A stretch of DNA of 64,000 nucleotides from Enterobacteriaceae bacterium ESL0689 (GCA_029433525.1 JAQTIF010000002.1:434001-498000); one strand, 5' to 3'; shown: positions 30,901-41,691, counted from the stretch's first letter. Numbers and translations are program-made. Notes: generated by a model from the letters alone, not told the origin.

Positions 30901-31527
30901 TCTGAACTGTGGCATTTCACCCTGCAGCCAGCGATCGAGTGTTTTTTGCAGATCGCGCGGGCCTTTCCATACTGCGTTGATTTCCGCTGCCATTTCACGC
31001 GGCAGAGGATAGCAATGGCGACGCCAGAAGTCAGCACAAGCCTGATAGCGCAGGCGGGATTCGTCCTCAATAAGTTGCTGCTCAAACAACATGCCCGATT
31101 CAAAGGCATTCAGGTTCAGCATTCGCTGGCAGAAACCGTGGATCGTCAATATTGCCGCTTCGTCCATCTGCCTTTCTGCCAGTAATAGTCTTTCCGCCGC
31201 CTGATCTTTATCGCCCGCTTCAGCTAATAACGCGGTATAGAGTGGATCACTGGACGCTCCCCGCAGGCAGGCAATCCGTAACTGATGAATATTGCTACGA
31301 ATACGCCCACGCAGTTCTTCTTTCGCCGCTTCGGTGAAAGTCACCACCAGCAGTTCTTCGACATTGACGATGCGGCAAAAAGCGGCATTCCCCCCTAACC
31401 CCAGCAATAACCGCAGATAGAGCGCAGCGATAGTAAACGTTTTTCCCGTCCCCGCTGACGCTTCTATCAGGCACTCACCGGATAAGGGCAGACGCAACGG
31501 CTCCAGTATTCTGGCGATTTCACTCAT
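27985..31527 (-). CDS. recB: Exonuclease V beta subunit RecB
   Basis: RecB carries the 3'-5' helicase and the only nuclease domain of RecBCD. From the ATG at 31527 it has 1180 residues, exactly E. coli's length; the longer frame from 31605 would intrude further into ptrA. Walker A is [10 protein letters not shown] at about residue 23, with [15 protein letters not shown] as Walker B. The C-terminal nuclease motif [10 protein letters not shown] (Asp-x-Lys) with upstream GFIDLVF is intact. Its start overlaps ptrA by eight bases and its end overlaps recD, so ptrA-recB-recD are translationally coupled. Confidence 0.97.
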   Translation of the reverse strand: MSEIARILEPLRLPLSGECLIEASAGTGKTFTIAALYLRLLLGLGGNAAFCRIVNVEELLVVTFTEAAKEELRGRIRSNIHQLRIACLRGASSDPLYTALLAEAGDKDQAAERLLLAERQMDEAAILTIHGFCQRMLNLNAFESGMLFEQQLIEDESRLRYQACADFWRRHCYPLPREMAAEINAVWKGPRDLQKTLDRWLQGEMPQFRTAPDEETLEQRHQRIIASIDTLKAQWRQQVADIIPVLENSALDRRKFNRGHQGKWIDKINLWAGEETLSYQLPEALEKFSQTFLSQRTKPGGDAPVHPLFSAIEQLLASPLTLTDLVIAKALVEIRATVAEEKRRRGELGFDDMLSRLDHALHSERGEALAEAIRQRFPVAMIDEFQDTDPQQYRIFRRIWRQQPDTALLLIGDPKQAIYAFRGADIFTYMKARSDVPARYTLDTNWRSAPGVVASVNRLFSLSDKAFIFEEIPFLPVKSAAKNQGLRFTLQGQPVAAMKIALMPGESVSDREYQTVMAQWCAAQIRDWLRAGQQGTALLWRDEHASPLQASDITVLVRNRQEASLIRDALRALAIPSVYLSDRDSVFTTAEAQEILWLLQAVLAPERENTLRCALATAMLGLNAGDIEQINQDELAWEAQVEAFTRYRQIWQRRGVMPMLRTLLSERHIAENLLATAGGERRLTDILHISELLQQAASQLESEHALVRWLSQHIAEPDSNAASQQMRLESDKHLVQIVTVHKAKGLEYPLVWLPFIARFRQQDQAFYHDRHSFAATLDLSEQPDSLALAEAERLAEDLRLLYVALTRAVWHCSLAIAPLSKRRSDKSTVSDFHHSALGYLLQKGEALDAAGLAACIQALCDDDIALESPAITEKTPWQPPQEALPSLSARVLTRPVADSWRVTSYSGLQRRSHSLAQDLLPHLDLDATGVGPAEDNPQLTPHQFPRGASPGTFLHSLLERLDFSQPLSTEWVREQLQAAGFSAQWDTVLTQWLSDILHTPLPGAGIALHQLAAGDKQSEMAFYLPVDQRLEPQCLDALTHRYDPLSSACPALDFHDVHGMLKGFIDLVFRYDGRYYLLDYKSNWLGESHDDYSQQAMAQAMRTHRYDLQYQLYSLALHRYLRQRIADYDYERHFGGVIYLFLRGIDGQNDGHGIFTTRPAQALIDGLDGLFAGQQQEPHL

Positions 31528-34414
31528 TGTTTTCTCGTACCCGTGGTAAAGATTGTTGCAATGCGCTGATCGTTTGCCAGGTTTTGCCTGCCGGATCATC
31601 GACAAACGCCGCTTTATCCGGCTGACTGCCCGCTACCTGTGACAATAGTGTCATCCCTTGTGGATCGACCACCATCTGATGAAAGATATCGGCCAGTTTC
31701 TGTACTGTCAGTTGCCTGATTTGGGCCACGATTTTATCGCGTGAATCAAAACGCATATTTCCCCGATAAAAGTCTTTGCTAAATCGCGATGCTTCCTCGT
31801 TGAGGGTTTGTGGTGCCTGCATTATCTGGCTTATCACTGCCTGCTGAATTTGCGTAAACGCCGCCGGACTGATCGCCCGTAACCGCGCCTCAGCAGTCGG
31901 GAAAAAAGCCTGAAAACGTGGCCAGAGTTGTGCTGGCTGTTTATCACTGCTTTGCAGCACAAACCCCAGCCCCCACTGGTCACCGATACTCACCGGAAAA
32001 GAAAAGACGGCGTAGCCTAACTGTTCTTCGGTGCGCAACTGATTATAAAACCACGGCTGGACTATCTGCCCAAGCAGGGCGCTGGCGGCAGCACTGCTGA
32101 ATTCATCCCCCCCTGGCGGAACAAACACCGCAGCCAGTGCTGAATCGGTACTGTTGACAGTTTTTTCAAATATTGCCCGTTGTTTATGGTCAATTACGAC
32201 GCGCTCGCGATAACCGGCATTGCTGCCCGCCGTCGCGAATTGCTGGCGAATTTGCTGCCCAAGCGCGATGGCTTGCTGTGCGCTCAGATTGCCGGTCACC
32301 AGCAATTCCGGGCGTCCCCTGGTTTTTAACTGCTCACGATAAGTCATGACCTCCTGCAGGCTAATAGATGACAACACTTCACGACGTGCCTGACGCGGGA
32401 AATAAGGTATCTGTGACAACAACTGAACCGGCCTGATCGCCTGTTCGTAGGGTTTGATGTTATCCACTGAATCCAGCATCCGTGCATACCAGGATTTAGC
32501 CTGCTCCAGTTGCGCTTCTGTCGGCGTATAACTGAAATACGCCCTGAGCATTTCGATTAACAGCGATGATAATCGCTGAGAGTAACCACTGGCATTCACT
32601 ATCAGCCCGTTATCGCCTGCGGTTGAGAAGCTGATCCCCCCTACCGCTGCCTGGCTGGCGAGCTGATCCAGTGCGAGACCAGCCAGATAATCATTCAGGG
32701 CGAACAGTACCTGATGGCGGGCGCTGTTCATCGCCTGGGTATCATGCAGGTACAGCAAAATATTCGCTTTGGGTTCCTGAGCAAACCAGCGGCTCGGCGC
32801 GTAACCCACCCGCAGTGTCGGTTCATCGACAATCAGTCGTGGAAGGGAGGACGAAGCAGCGGTTTGCTGGTTAACGAGAGAAAAATCATCAGGAATATAG
32901 GGATTCAGTCGCGGTAGTGTCAGCCGTACCGCCTGTGCTTTACGCTGCCAGTCGGCAAAGCGCTGCGAACTTATTTTATCAACCTGATAGGGCGCATTGA
33001 CAAAATAAGCCTTTTTATTATGTGGCTCATCAGGGCTGATAAACCAGATGCGGGCATTTTGCGCGGTCATCATCGCCAGCCGTGCTGTCACCGCCTGCGG
33101 ATCGTAGTGATCAGCAATATTCACCACATCCAGCACATGTTCTACCGGTACACGCAACAGGGTATCGGCCAGCCATTCAACATAGTTCATATTGCGGTTG
33201 ATCGATGGGTAGCGAAAATCAAGCGCCAGCACATGAGAGAGTTCATCAAAATAGCGTTTGTCGATCCCCTGATCACGCAACATATCCAGATAACCGAAGA
33301 TCGCCGCAACCACGTCATCGCGCTGTGCCATTCCTTTATCGGTAAGGCTGGCTGCAATGGTCAGCACCCCGCTGTTACCGGTCACATCGGGATCGGAGTC
33401 AGCACTCAGTCCCTCAATCAGTCCTTGTTGTTGCAACCAGTCCGCCAGGGTGCCTGGTGTGCGGTTAGTGATCATATAAGTTACCAGCTCATCGCTCTTA
33501 CTGCGAAAACCGGCACTATTATTGGCAATCCGAAATTCAATACGCAGTGCTTTTCGGGGCAGTACCGGTACGTAATGAATGATGATGCCTTTTTGCGCCT
33601 CCGTTACGACGGGGGTGCTAATGGGTACAGTGCGGCGATGATGGTTCACGATTCGCCCATAGGTGCTGGCCGCGATATCCGCCAGTTCAGGCAATGGTTT
33701 ATTGCTGTAAATGACCGCTTTCATCAAATTCGCCGAGTATCTGTTATCGCGGAAGGTATGTAGGGCGTCGAGCAGCGTTATTCCGGGTTTATCGCTCAGC
33801 GTTTCGATGTTTCCGCCAGCGAAATGCGCGGCCGGGTGGGCGGGATTAATGGTTTCGGCGCTGATCTGCGCCATACGCATACCATCACGGCTACGTGCCA
33901 TGGTTAACTCAGCATTGACGGCGTTACGCTCACAATCAACATATTTTTTATCCAGCAACGGGGCTGCAATGGCATCTGCCAGCCGGTCAACGGCGCCATT
34001 AAGCGCGTCATTTTCAACTTCCAGATAGTATGCGGTTCGGGTCAGTGCTGTACTGGCATTGTAACTACCACCATGCATCTTCAGAAATTCAGCCAGATTG
34101 TCAGGCTGCGGATACCGTTGCGAGCCCATCAGCGTCATATGTTCGAGAAAATGCGCCAGTCCAGGATGCTCAGGGGGGTCCTGTAATGAGCCTGCGGGAA
34201 CGGCCAGCGCGGAGAGTGATTTTATCGCCTGAGGATCACTCACCAGCAGAACCACCATCTGATTATCCAGACGAATAGCCTGATACTGCCGGGGATCACG
34301 ATCGCTTTTACGGATCGTTTCCTGCATCGGTTGCCATCCTGTCATCGCCTGACACAGTGGTGTCCAGAGTACCACCAGGATGACAATCACTTTAAAGCAA
34401 AAACTGCGAAACAT
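31520..34414 (-). CDS. ptrA: Protease III (pitrilysin)
   Basis: PtrA is a periplasmic zinc metalloprotease of the M16 family that degrades small polypeptides such as insulin B chain. It has 964 residues (962 in E. coli). A signal peptide (CFKVIVILVVLWTPLCQA) is followed by the inverted zinc motif HFLEHMTLMGS (H-x-x-E-H), with the third ligand Glu expected in the NAVNAELTM stretch about 75 residues later. Its odd position between recC and recB is conserved in enterobacteria and has no known functional reason. Confidence 0.97.
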   Translation of the reverse strand: MFRSFCFKVIVILVVLWTPLCQAMTGWQPMQETIRKSDRDPRQYQAIRLDNQMVVLLVSDPQAIKSLSALAVPAGSLQDPPEHPGLAHFLEHMTLMGSQRYPQPDNLAEFLKMHGGSYNASTALTRTAYYLEVENDALNGAVDRLADAIAAPLLDKKYVDCERNAVNAELTMARSRDGMRMAQISAETINPAHPAAHFAGGNIETLSDKPGITLLDALHTFRDNRYSANLMKAVIYSNKPLPELADIAASTYGRIVNHHRRTVPISTPVVTEAQKGIIIHYVPVLPRKALRIEFRIANNSAGFRSKSDELVTYMITNRTPGTLADWLQQQGLIEGLSADSDPDVTGNSGVLTIAASLTDKGMAQRDDVVAAIFGYLDMLRDQGIDKRYFDELSHVLALDFRYPSINRNMNYVEWLADTLLRVPVEHVLDVVNIADHYDPQAVTARLAMMTAQNARIWFISPDEPHNKKAYFVNAPYQVDKISSQRFADWQRKAQAVRLTLPRLNPYIPDDFSLVNQQTAASSSLPRLIVDEPTLRVGYAPSRWFAQEPKANILLYLHDTQAMNSARHQVLFALNDYLAGLALDQLASQAAVGGISFSTAGDNGLIVNASGYSQRLSSLLIEMLRAYFSYTPTEAQLEQAKSWYARMLDSVDNIKPYEQAIRPVQLLSQIPYFPRQARREVLSSISLQEVMTYREQLKTRGRPELLVTGNLSAQQAIALGQQIRQQFATAGSNAGYRERVVIDHKQRAIFEKTVNSTDSALAAVFVPPGGDEFSSAAASALLGQIVQPWFYNQLRTEEQLGYAVFSFPVSIGDQWGLGFVLQSSDKQPAQLWPRFQAFFPTAEARLRAISPAAFTQIQQAVISQIMQAPQTLNEEASRFSKDFYRGNMRFDSRDKIVAQIRQLTVQKLADIFHQMVVDPQGMTLLSQVAGSQPDKAAFVDDPAGKTWQTISALQQSLPRVRENNE

Positions 34415-34567
34415 TCCCCAACCTCATCATTAATCAACGTTGCGCTCACCGTGTTAGCTTAACGATCACGATACCTCTTCAGCGGTGAAATACAGCCTGT
34501 TTTTATACTTTTCTGTTCATACTGTTAGCGAACTGCCCGGGTCACTCATTTTCAGTGGTTCGGGTTG

Positions 34568-37500
34568 TTATTCCATTGGCTGACAACGAAACAGCGGTAA
34601 CAGGTAATGCTGTGTTTGTGCAATAATTTCATCATAATAATCAGGCTCCAGAGTACGCCACAGGCGTTGATACCAGATATCATCCCCTTCACCACTGACT
34701 ATTTTATTGCCTTCATACACCTGAAGAAATTTACTGCGCGCTTTTTGTTGTATTTCTTCATCCATTAACACGCTCTTTTTTTCAGCGTCATAACACACCT
34801 TGAGCCATGCGCCCCCACTTTCAGGAAGAAATAATAGCGGTCGGGACATGCCCTGCAGATAGCCTGCGACAAGCTGATCAAGATATTCTTGCGCCTGGTC
34901 CTGTGCCAGTGACGGGAAACGCCATATTCCCTCGTTACGCAATAACAGACGACTTTCGCCACAGCCACCACTGGCGCAATAGATAAGATGCTCCAGCCAT
35001 AACTGGATTCCTTGTGCGACTTTGATCAGGGAAGGCTGCCAGCGTAACAGACCATCAGCCTGTACCTGTTGTAGCCAGCCGGTGATGTTAACACCATGAC
35101 ATTGCAGATCAATTTCCAGATTCTGTGCGGGCTGACGACAGGCGATAACCCGCTCAGCCAGCCCCTGCATTTCCTGATATTGCCCCTCCCAGGCCAGTTC
35201 ACCAAAAGCACCGTAAGGCAACGCTCCCGCCGCCCGGAAATGGCGATACATTAAATCTGCATCCTGTTGTTCGATCAGAGTATTCAGTAATTGTTGATTC
35301 AGCCTATAGCGACTCAGTCCTTCGAGGATAAAAGGTTCATCATCGGGAATATCGTCGCCATCAGCGAGAAAATTAACCCGTAAACGCTGCTGAAAAAAGG
35401 CCCGTACCGGGTGTTGCCAGAAACGCAATAGTTGTGTCAGTGGTAAGGTGTCGATCACCGGTGCCGGTAATGGCTGAATAAAATTACGGCAGGCTTCTCC
35501 TTGCTGCCTGGCGGCGGGCAGCCACTCTTTGGCGTAACTCTGGTGTTCATCGTGACGGAAATTGACTGCATCGAAAGGCATTCGGCTATGCAGATGGGTG
35601 AGATGTGCCTTGACCCGCTGTTCACTGGCATCACAATCCAGTGCTTCATCACCGCTCAGATAACAGCTCTGCCCAATATAATCCATCAACTCCTGTACCA
35701 GCACAGAGGGGTAACGTTCGCTGTTGTCCTGAATTGAGCGACCAATATAGCTGATATAGAGTTGCTGTTCAGCAGACATCAGGGCTTCGAGGAACAGATA
35801 GCGATCATCATCACGTCGGCTACGATCACCGCGCTGTGGCTGGTGGCTCATGAGATCAAACCCCAGCGGCGACTGCGTACGTGGGTAGACGCCATCATTC
35901 ATGCCTAACAGACACACGACTTTGAAGGGAATAGAACGCATCGGCATCAGGGTACAGATATTGACTGGTCCGGCGAAAAAACGCGGACTGATACGTTGCT
36001 GATTGAGTCGTTGGTTCAGTTCGTCGCGTAATAAAGAGAGCGCAATCGGCTGATGATATCGTGCTTCGATACCTTCACCGATGAGTGACTGCCATTGTTG
36101 TTCGATAAGCGCCAGTACCGCTTCGGTGTCACTATCAGGGAGAAAAAAAGTATTGAGTAAATCCCGACATACCGGTAACCATTCTGCCAGTGGACGCGCC
36201 GCTGACAGTTGACGACGCCAGATATTAAGTTGCATCAATAATGTCGCCAGATTGCCCGCCAGCTCAGCAATCAACCCACAGGATTCATCATAGGGTAATA
36301 CCGATTGCCACACGCCCTGATGACTGTCCATCGCATAGCCCAGCAACATCCGTGTCAGACCAAAGCGCCAGGTATGTTGCCCGGTGACAGGAAGATCCCA
36401 TTCCCGAACATTATCATCATCCATTCCCCAGCGAATGCCGGACTCATTGACCCACTGGCGCAGATAGCGCAAGCCGACTTCATCAATGTTAAAACGTGCC
36501 GCCAGTGCCGGAATATCCAGCAGTGCTAATACGTCCTCACTGGTAAAACGACTGTCAGGTAACGCCAGCAGGGTGATAAATGTCTGTAATACCGGGTGCG
36601 ATTCACTGGCGCGGCGGTCAGAGATTGTCCACGGTAGCCAGCGTTCACCACGGGCGCTACCGAAAACCGCCTGAATACAGGGGCTGTAACTATCAATATC
36701 CGCCACCATGACGATAATATCGCGCGGCGTCAGTTCAGGATTTTCCGCCAGGATCGTCAATAGTCGATCATGTAATACTTCAACTTCACGTTGCGGACTA
36801 TGACAGGCGTGAAAGGTCAGGCTACGGTCATCCGGTGCCAGCGGGCGTTTATGACGACTGTGAGCAAACTCTTCCGCACTACGCCCGGCTACTGCGGCAT
36901 TACGCAGTTCCAGAATATCTGCCTGCAAAGTGTGCAACAGATTATCTGGCGTGATATCGACAAAGGCATCCAGCTCTTCATAGTGTTCCAGCCCGGCTAA
37001 CAGATAAATATAATCACGCCCCGGTTTACCCCACGAAGCCAGCAGTGGATTGCCGATCTCCTGTTCTCCGGCATCATTAAATAGCCCGGCGGCCTGGCTG
37101 AGATCACGAAACAGCGGGATTTCCCGTGATTCACGATGATGGCGACGCTGACGGGATAGCAATCTGGCCAGAAAAGCGGGATCTTTAATATCTCCCCAGT
37201 AATAGCGACAGGGATTGGTCAATAAAATATAAACATCAATATGCTTACCCAACGCCTGCAATACCTGAAGGTAAAGGGGGGGCAGCGCCGAAATACCGCA
37301 AACAAAGATCCGTGCGGGTAATCCTGGTGGTGGCGCATCGGTCACCTGAAGAGTATGAATAAAACGCTGGTATAAATTAGCACGATGCCAGCATGGTTGC
37401 CCAGAGTCGGTACTGTATTCAACCAGTGACTGCCATAATGGTGCCTGCCAGCGCTGAGCGTCTCCCAGCCCGGCCACACGTTCACCCGCCTGCCAGCGCA

Positions 37501-37939
37501 GCAGCCATTCCGGGCGATAAACCAGGTACTGATCATAGAGGTCGGCAATTCGGGTCGCGAGCTGAAAAAGTTTACGCTGATCACGATCATCATTCAGATA
37601 GTGACGTAATGAAGTAAAGTCGTCATCGTCCAGATGCTGAGGTAAAAGCGCCATCAATTTCCAGCTCATGCTCTGCTGACTGAACGCATTTTCAGCGGGG
37701 ATATCCGGCAATACGCGGGTAAACATCTGCCAGATGAAACTTGCCGGTAAGGGAAATTCAATATTTGCGGCAATACCAAAATGGCTGGCCAGCGCTATCT
37801 GCAGCCATTGTGCCATTCCGCTGCTTTGTACCAGCACTTTTTCGCTACTGAAAGGATCATCCAGCCGCTGGTTTTCAACAATGTATGCCATCAATGTTTC
37901 CAGAACATCCAGACGGTTTGAGTGGTACACCCTTAACAT
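34568..37939 (-). CDS. recC: Exonuclease V gamma subunit RecC
   Basis: RecC is the inactive-helicase scaffold of RecBCD that splits the strands and recognises Chi. At 1123 residues it is one longer than E. coli RecC. The N-terminus MLRVYHSNRLDVLETLM, the conserved CHSPQREVEVLHDRLL, PMRSIPFKVVCLLGMNDGVYPR and GDRSRRDDDRYLFLEAL regions are intact. Its start lies inside the 3' end of ppdC (65-base overlap), with AGGAG 13 bases upstream. Confidence 0.97.
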   Translation of the reverse strand: MLRVYHSNRLDVLETLMAYIVENQRLDDPFSSEKVLVQSSGMAQWLQIALASHFGIAANIEFPLPASFIWQMFTRVLPDIPAENAFSQQSMSWKLMALLPQHLDDDDFTSLRHYLNDDRDQRKLFQLATRIADLYDQYLVYRPEWLLRWQAGERVAGLGDAQRWQAPLWQSLVEYSTDSGQPCWHRANLYQRFIHTLQVTDAPPPGLPARIFVCGISALPPLYLQVLQALGKHIDVYILLTNPCRYYWGDIKDPAFLARLLSRQRRHHRESREIPLFRDLSQAAGLFNDAGEQEIGNPLLASWGKPGRDYIYLLAGLEHYEELDAFVDITPDNLLHTLQADILELRNAAVAGRSAEEFAHSRHKRPLAPDDRSLTFHACHSPQREVEVLHDRLLTILAENPELTPRDIIVMVADIDSYSPCIQAVFGSARGERWLPWTISDRRASESHPVLQTFITLLALPDSRFTSEDVLALLDIPALAARFNIDEVGLRYLRQWVNESGIRWGMDDDNVREWDLPVTGQHTWRFGLTRMLLGYAMDSHQGVWQSVLPYDESCGLIAELAGNLATLLMQLNIWRRQLSAARPLAEWLPVCRDLLNTFFLPDSDTEAVLALIEQQWQSLIGEGIEARYHQPIALSLLRDELNQRLNQQRISPRFFAGPVNICTLMPMRSIPFKVVCLLGMNDGVYPRTQSPLGFDLMSHQPQRGDRSRRDDDRYLFLEALMSAEQQLYISYIGRSIQDNSERYPSVLVQELMDYIGQSCYLSGDEALDCDASEQRVKAHLTHLHSRMPFDAVNFRHDEHQSYAKEWLPAARQQGEACRNFIQPLPAPVIDTLPLTQLLRFWQHPVRAFFQQRLRVNFLADGDDIPDDEPFILEGLSRYRLNQQLLNTLIEQQDADLMYRHFRAAGALPYGAFGELAWEGQYQEMQGLAERVIACRQPAQNLEIDLQCHGVNITGWLQQVQADGLLRWQPSLIKVAQGIQLWLEHLIYCASGGCGESRLLLRNEGIWRFPSLAQDQAQEYLDQLVAGYLQGMSRPLLFLPESGGAWLKVCYDAEKKSVLMDEEIQQKARSKFLQVYEGNKIVSGEGDDIWYQRLWRTLEPDYYDEIIAQTQHYLLPLFRCQPME

Positions 37940-38282
37940 ATTGACGCTTTTCTCCTGCCTGTTGGCTGACCGGACAATGTAACCGGGTCATCTGCACCCG
38001 TTTATCAACGGGTATGGTGATCGTGACGGTGATGCTGACACATTCTGCTGCCGATGTCTGTCGGCGGCTGACACGCCCATTACCAGGAATATCCGGCGGA
38101 TGAAGTTGACTATAACGCCAGGCATCACGCCACCCCTGACGATAGTGGCTGAGTTGTATGAAGCCATTAGCCAGACCACGCTGATAGCCTGCAAGGGTGA
38201 TGATGACCATCATCAACAGCATCATCGCCAGCAACGTTTCGGTCAGGCTAAAACCCTTCTCACGGCTTAAGGTATCTGACAC
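37875..38282 (-). CDS. ppdC: Prepilin-type protein PpdC
   Basis: A minor-pilin-like protein of the ppdA-ppdB-ygdB-ppdC cluster. The type IV prepilin cleavage site is EKGFSLTETLLAM, then a hydrophobic N-terminal helix. The start is GTG at 38282, overlapping the end of ygdB by 16 bases. The part homologous to E. coli PpdC (about 107 residues) ends at the TRLHCP stretch; here the frame continues another 28 residues and runs 65 bases into recC, giving 135 residues. The extra tail is probably the result of a lost stop codon. Confidence 0.85.
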   Translation of the reverse strand: MSDTLSREKGFSLTETLLAMMLLMMVIITLAGYQRGLANGFIQLSHYRQGWRDAWRYSQLHPPDIPGNGRVSRRQTSAAECVSITVTITIPVDKRVQMTRLHCPVSQQAGEKRQYVKGVPLKPSGCSGNIDGIHC

Positions 38283-38674
38283 AGGCTCACCTCATTGAGT
38301 GGGCAGAAATCACTCCAGCCGTGGGGAGAAAACAGCACCTTTCCCTTTATAATCTGCCCCGACTGCCATAATAAAACACTTCCGCTGCGGGCAATAAGCA
38401 GTACAGAGACATCATTGAAAATACGCAAACAGACACGCCAGGCCTTTTCAGGTACATACTGACAAGCCAGCGCTGGCTGGAGCTGCCACGGTTGACGTTT
38501 TCCCCACTGTAACGCGGAATGTACCCTGGCTGTATCGCGGATCGCCTGAACTTCATTCGCCGTTTGCGCCATCAGTGATCGTTGCCGTTGATCACTGCCC
38601 TGCAACAATATACTGCCCAGCGCCAGAAGTAATAGCACCATTAACAACGATGAAAATCCATGTTGATGGTTCAT
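38267..38674 (-). CDS. ygdB: DUF2509 protein YgdB
   Basis: A 135-residue protein, same length as E. coli YgdB, with a hydrophobic N-terminal helix (SSLLMVLLLLALGSILLQG) like that of pilins and a soluble part ending in FSPHGWSDFCPLNE, conserved in the family. It lacks a full prepilin Glu5 motif (HGFSSLLMV). It overlaps ppdB by four bases and ppdC by sixteen, so it is in the minor-pilin operon; its role there is unknown. Confidence 0.9.
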   Translation of the reverse strand: MNHQHGFSSLLMVLLLLALGSILLQGSDQRQRSLMAQTANEVQAIRDTARVHSALQWGKRQPWQLQPALACQYVPEKAWRVCLRIFNDVSVLLIARSGSVLLWQSGQIIKGKVLFSPHGWSDFCPLNEVSLCQIP

Positions 38675-39234
38675 AAGTTATATCCCGTTACCCGATGCTC
38701 TGCCCTGGCCGTCACCGTCGGGTCTGTCAGCGAATGTGCCGCGAGGATCAGGGTAAATTCCGGCGAAAAACCAGAAACATCGTGACGGGTGATCTGAAAA
38801 TGGGTGACAACAATCGCCTGTGGATTGGTCATTTTTTCCCATCTGCCACCATAACAACTCGTCACTCCACGCTGGGTTTCCAGCGCCCCTTGATGCAGAC
38901 GGAAACCGGTGACGTCAGACTCCGTCTGCGGTGCCCGTTCCCAGATGCCATTACTGTTGCTATCCCAGCGCACGATGACACAGCGCCCACCACGGGTGAT
39001 CAGCAAAGGTTGCCCTATGCAGTTGCCATGACAATATCCGGCACGTTGCAGATGTTTTGCAATCGTATACAAACGCTGCCACAGTTCGTTATCGAGGGCT
39101 TGCTGATAATTCTGGCGTAATACCTGCCGTTGCAGAGCAGGCAGAAAGCGTGCGGCACTGATCAATAAAACAGAACTCACCGCCATCGCAACAAGTGTTT
39201 CAGCTAACGAAAAACCCCGCGCTATTACTGACAT
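38671..39234 (-). CDS. ppdB: Prepilin-type protein PpdB
   Basis: A minor-pilin-like protein of 187 residues, as in E. coli. The prepilin peptidase site is ARGFSLAETLVAM (cleavage after Gly7, Glu at +5), followed by the hydrophobic helix. Four Cys in the soluble domain (YCHGNC, GGRC, TSCYGG) may form disulfides. It overlaps ppdA by ten bases and ygdB by four. Related minor pseudopilins prime assembly in type II secretion and type IV pili. Confidence 0.93.
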   Translation of the reverse strand: MSVIARGFSLAETLVAMAVSSVLLISAARFLPALQRQVLRQNYQQALDNELWQRLYTIAKHLQRAGYCHGNCIGQPLLITRGGRCVIVRWDSNSNGIWERAPQTESDVTGFRLHQGALETQRGVTSCYGGRWEKMTNPQAIVVTHFQITRHDVSGFSPEFTLILAAHSLTDPTVTARAEHRVTGYNL

Positions 39235-39692
39235 GATACGCTTTCCTCATTACGGCACAGACGCACGCGCCCCCAGTGAGAGACAATAATGTTCCAGCTC
39301 TCTTCCCCACTTTGCAGCCGGATGTGCCCGGCCCATGCACTGTTGCGCAGACCATAAAAGCCTAATCCCGGCGTGATATGACTGAGCGTCACTTCCGACC
39401 AGTGAGGGCGTAAAGTAAAAGGCACCGTGACATCACAGCCCGTCGGTGGCTCAGCGCTGGTCAGGCACCAGCCCTCTGCCGTCCGTTCCCCCCATACCGG
39501 GCGGTTGCGATTATGCCAGTTGGCGTCATCACGCAGCAGCAGCAAATAGTCACGCACCTGGCTGGCGGTTTGCCATAAACGCTGCTGCTGTTGCCAGCGT
39601 TGCCAGCTATATATCCCGCCTGCGCTGAGGATCAGCAGCAGTGTCAGGGTGACTAAGGTTTCAATCAGGGTGTAGCCATGTTGTCTGTTCAT
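39225..39692 (-). CDS. ppdA: Prepilin-type protein PpdA
   Basis: First gene of the minor-pilin cluster, 155 residues from the ATG at 39692 (E. coli 156). The prepilin site is QHGYTLIETLVTL, then SWQRWQQQQRLWQTASQVRDYLLLLRDDANWHN, very like the E. coli protein, and a C-terminal WAGHIRL. The longer frame from 39734 adds 14 residues in front of the signal and is not used. The major pilin gene is not in the window. Confidence 0.93.
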   Translation of the reverse strand: MNRQHGYTLIETLVTLTLLLILSAGGIYSWQRWQQQQRLWQTASQVRDYLLLLRDDANWHNRNRPVWGERTAEGWCLTSAEPPTGCDVTVPFTLRPHWSEVTLSHITPGLGFYGLRNSAWAGHIRLQSGEESWNIIVSHWGRVRLCRNEESVSCQ

Positions 39693-39954
39693 GGCGTGAG
39701 TATGCAGCAAGCGCATAATGATGACGATGAGCAAAGGGCAGACCTGGATCTTCCGTCGATAAGAGATATCAGGCGTTGCAGTACGTTAAGCGATATTGTG
39801 AAGCGTGATCTGATTTTTCAGCGGAAGCGTCATATCCGGGGTATTTTTTGTTTCAGCAGCGCGTCAATATGACGGCCATAAGGGGCGAGATGAGAGTAGA
39901 TGGGTTCGTTCCAGTCCGGTCAGCAATAAGGTCACGGGCTGAGTTCAGGAGAAT

Positions 39955-39982
39955 AAAAAAGCACCCTGATCAACAGGATGCT
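39955..39982 (-). terminator. Terminator after thyA
   Basis: On the minus strand AGCATCCTG-ttgat-CAGGGTGCT is followed by six T, 34 bases after the thyA stop. It separates the rppH-ptsP-lgt-thyA transcript from the minor-pilin/recBCD genes. Confidence 0.9.
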
Positions 39983-40015
39983 ACTGATACTGATCATGCA
40001 CGACTACGCAGGCAC

Positions 40016-40810
40016 TTAAATCGCCACCGGTGCTTTAATTCCAGGATGGGGATCATAACCGGTGATCTCAAAATCTTCATACTGATAATCGAAGATCGAG
40101 GCAGGTTGACGTTTAATCACTAATTGCGGCAGTGAACGCGGCTCACGACTCAGCTGTAAGCGCGCCTGCTCAAGATGGTTACTGTACAGGTGAGTATCGC
40201 CACCAGTCCAGACAAAATCCCCTACCCTCAGCTGACACTGTTGCGCCAGCATATGCACCAGCAGGGCATAGCTGGCAATATTAAACGGTAAACCGAGGAA
40301 TACATCACACGAGCGCTGATAGAGCTGGCAGGAAAGTTTGCCATTGGCGACATAAAACTGGAAAAAGGCATGACAGGGTGCCAGTACCATTTTATCCAGT
40401 TCACCGACATTCCACGCCGAAACAATAATCCGCCGGGAGTCAGGATCATGCTTTAGCTGTTCGACAACGGTGGCAATCTGGTCGATATGGCGGCCATCTG
40501 GCGCAGGCCAGGCGCGCCATTGCTGACCATATACCGGGCCCAGGTCACCCTTGTCATCTGCCCACTCATCCCAGATGGTGACATGATTTTGCTGCAGCCA
40601 GCTGATGTTGGTGTCACCACGAAGAAACCACAGCAACTCATGAATAATAGAGCGCAAATGACAGCGCTTGGTGGTCACCAGCGGAAAGCCTTCCTGCAGG
40701 TTAAAACGCATCTGATGGCCGAAAAGAGAGATCGTGCCCGTACCGGTGCGATCATTTTTAGCCGTACCTTCGGTAAGCACTTTCTGCATCAAAGCAAGAT
40801 ACTGTTTCAT
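40016..40810 (-). CDS. thyA: Thymidylate synthase
   Basis: ThyA methylates dUMP to dTMP with methylene-THF, which it turns into dihydrofolate. The 264 residues equal E. coli's. The catalytic Cys is in [12 protein letters not shown], the phosphate-binding [20 protein letters not shown] and the C-terminal KAPVAI are intact. The start overlaps the lgt stop by four bases. Confidence 0.98.
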   Translation of the reverse strand: MKQYLALMQKVLTEGTAKNDRTGTGTISLFGHQMRFNLQEGFPLVTTKRCHLRSIIHELLWFLRGDTNISWLQQNHVTIWDEWADDKGDLGPVYGQQWRAWPAPDGRHIDQIATVVEQLKHDPDSRRIIVSAWNVGELDKMVLAPCHAFFQFYVANGKLSCQLYQRSCDVFLGLPFNIASYALLVHMLAQQCQLRVGDFVWTGGDTHLYSNHLEQARLQLSREPRSLPQLVIKRQPASIFDYQYEDFEITGYDPHPGIKAPVAI

Positions 40811-41691
40811 ATTTCCTCAGAACGTTTATTGTCCGGGCGATGACGATACGCCCAGGCCATCATTATGATACCGGCAAGCACCATCGGGATCGAAAGGATC
40901 TGTCCCATCGTGATGTACTGAACCCATGCTCCGGTAAACTGTTGATCGGGCTGGCGGAAGAACTCGGCAATAATACGCAAGACGCCATAACCAATTAAGA
41001 ATAAACCCGATACCGAACCAGCCGGGCGGGGTTTACGGATAAACACATTCAGGATCACAAATAAGACTACCCCTTCCAGCAGCAGTTCATATAACTGTGA
41101 CGGGTGACGTGGCAACGCCCCGTAAGTATCCAGCAAGGACTGCCATTGCGGATGGGAAGGTATCAATGCCAGATCTTCTTGCCGTGAAGCAGGAAAAATC
41201 ATCGCATAGTGGAAGCCAGGATCGACACGTCCCCACAATTCACCATTAATAAAATTCCCCAGTCGCCCAGCCCCGAGACCGAATGGGATTAGCGGAGCGA
41301 TGAAGTCAGAGACCTGAAAGAAGGTACGTCCGGTGCGCCGGGCAAAAATCATCATCACGATGATGACGCCAATCAGCCCGCCATGGAATGACATTCCCCC
41401 TTCCCAGACCCGGAACAGATAGAGGGGATCATGTAAAAAGGCAGGCAGGTTATAGAACAGAACATAACCGATACGGCCGCCGAGAAATACGCCCAGAAAT
41501 CCTGCATATAACAGATTTTCAACGTCATTTTTGCTCCAGCCACTGCCGGGGCGATTCGCACGACGGGTTGCCAGCCACATCGCGAAAACAAACCCCACCA
41601 GATACATCAAGCCATACCAGTGGAGAGCCACCGGGCCGATGGAAAAGATCACCGGATCAATATCCGGAAAATGCAGGTAGCCACTATTCAT
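40807..41691 (-). CDS. lgt: Phosphatidylglycerol-prolipoprotein diacylglyceryl transferase
   Basis: Lgt adds diacylglycerol to the lipobox Cys of prolipoproteins, the first step of lipoprotein maturation; the substrate mltA product is in this window. It has 294 residues and seven transmembrane helices. Recognisable are [11 protein letters not shown] (essential His/Tyr region), [11 protein letters not shown] and the Lgt signature [16 protein letters not shown]. It overlaps thyA by four bases, a conserved enterobacterial pairing. Confidence 0.97.
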   Translation of the reverse strand: MNSGYLHFPDIDPVIFSIGPVALHWYGLMYLVGFVFAMWLATRRANRPGSGWSKNDVENLLYAGFLGVFLGGRIGYVLFYNLPAFLHDPLYLFRVWEGGMSFHGGLIGVIIVMMIFARRTGRTFFQVSDFIAPLIPFGLGAGRLGNFINGELWGRVDPGFHYAMIFPASRQEDLALIPSHPQWQSLLDTYGALPRHPSQLYELLLEGVVLFVILNVFIRKPRPAGSVSGLFLIGYGVLRIIAEFFRQPDQQFTGAWVQYITMGQILSIPMVLAGIIMMAWAYRHRPDNKRSEEI

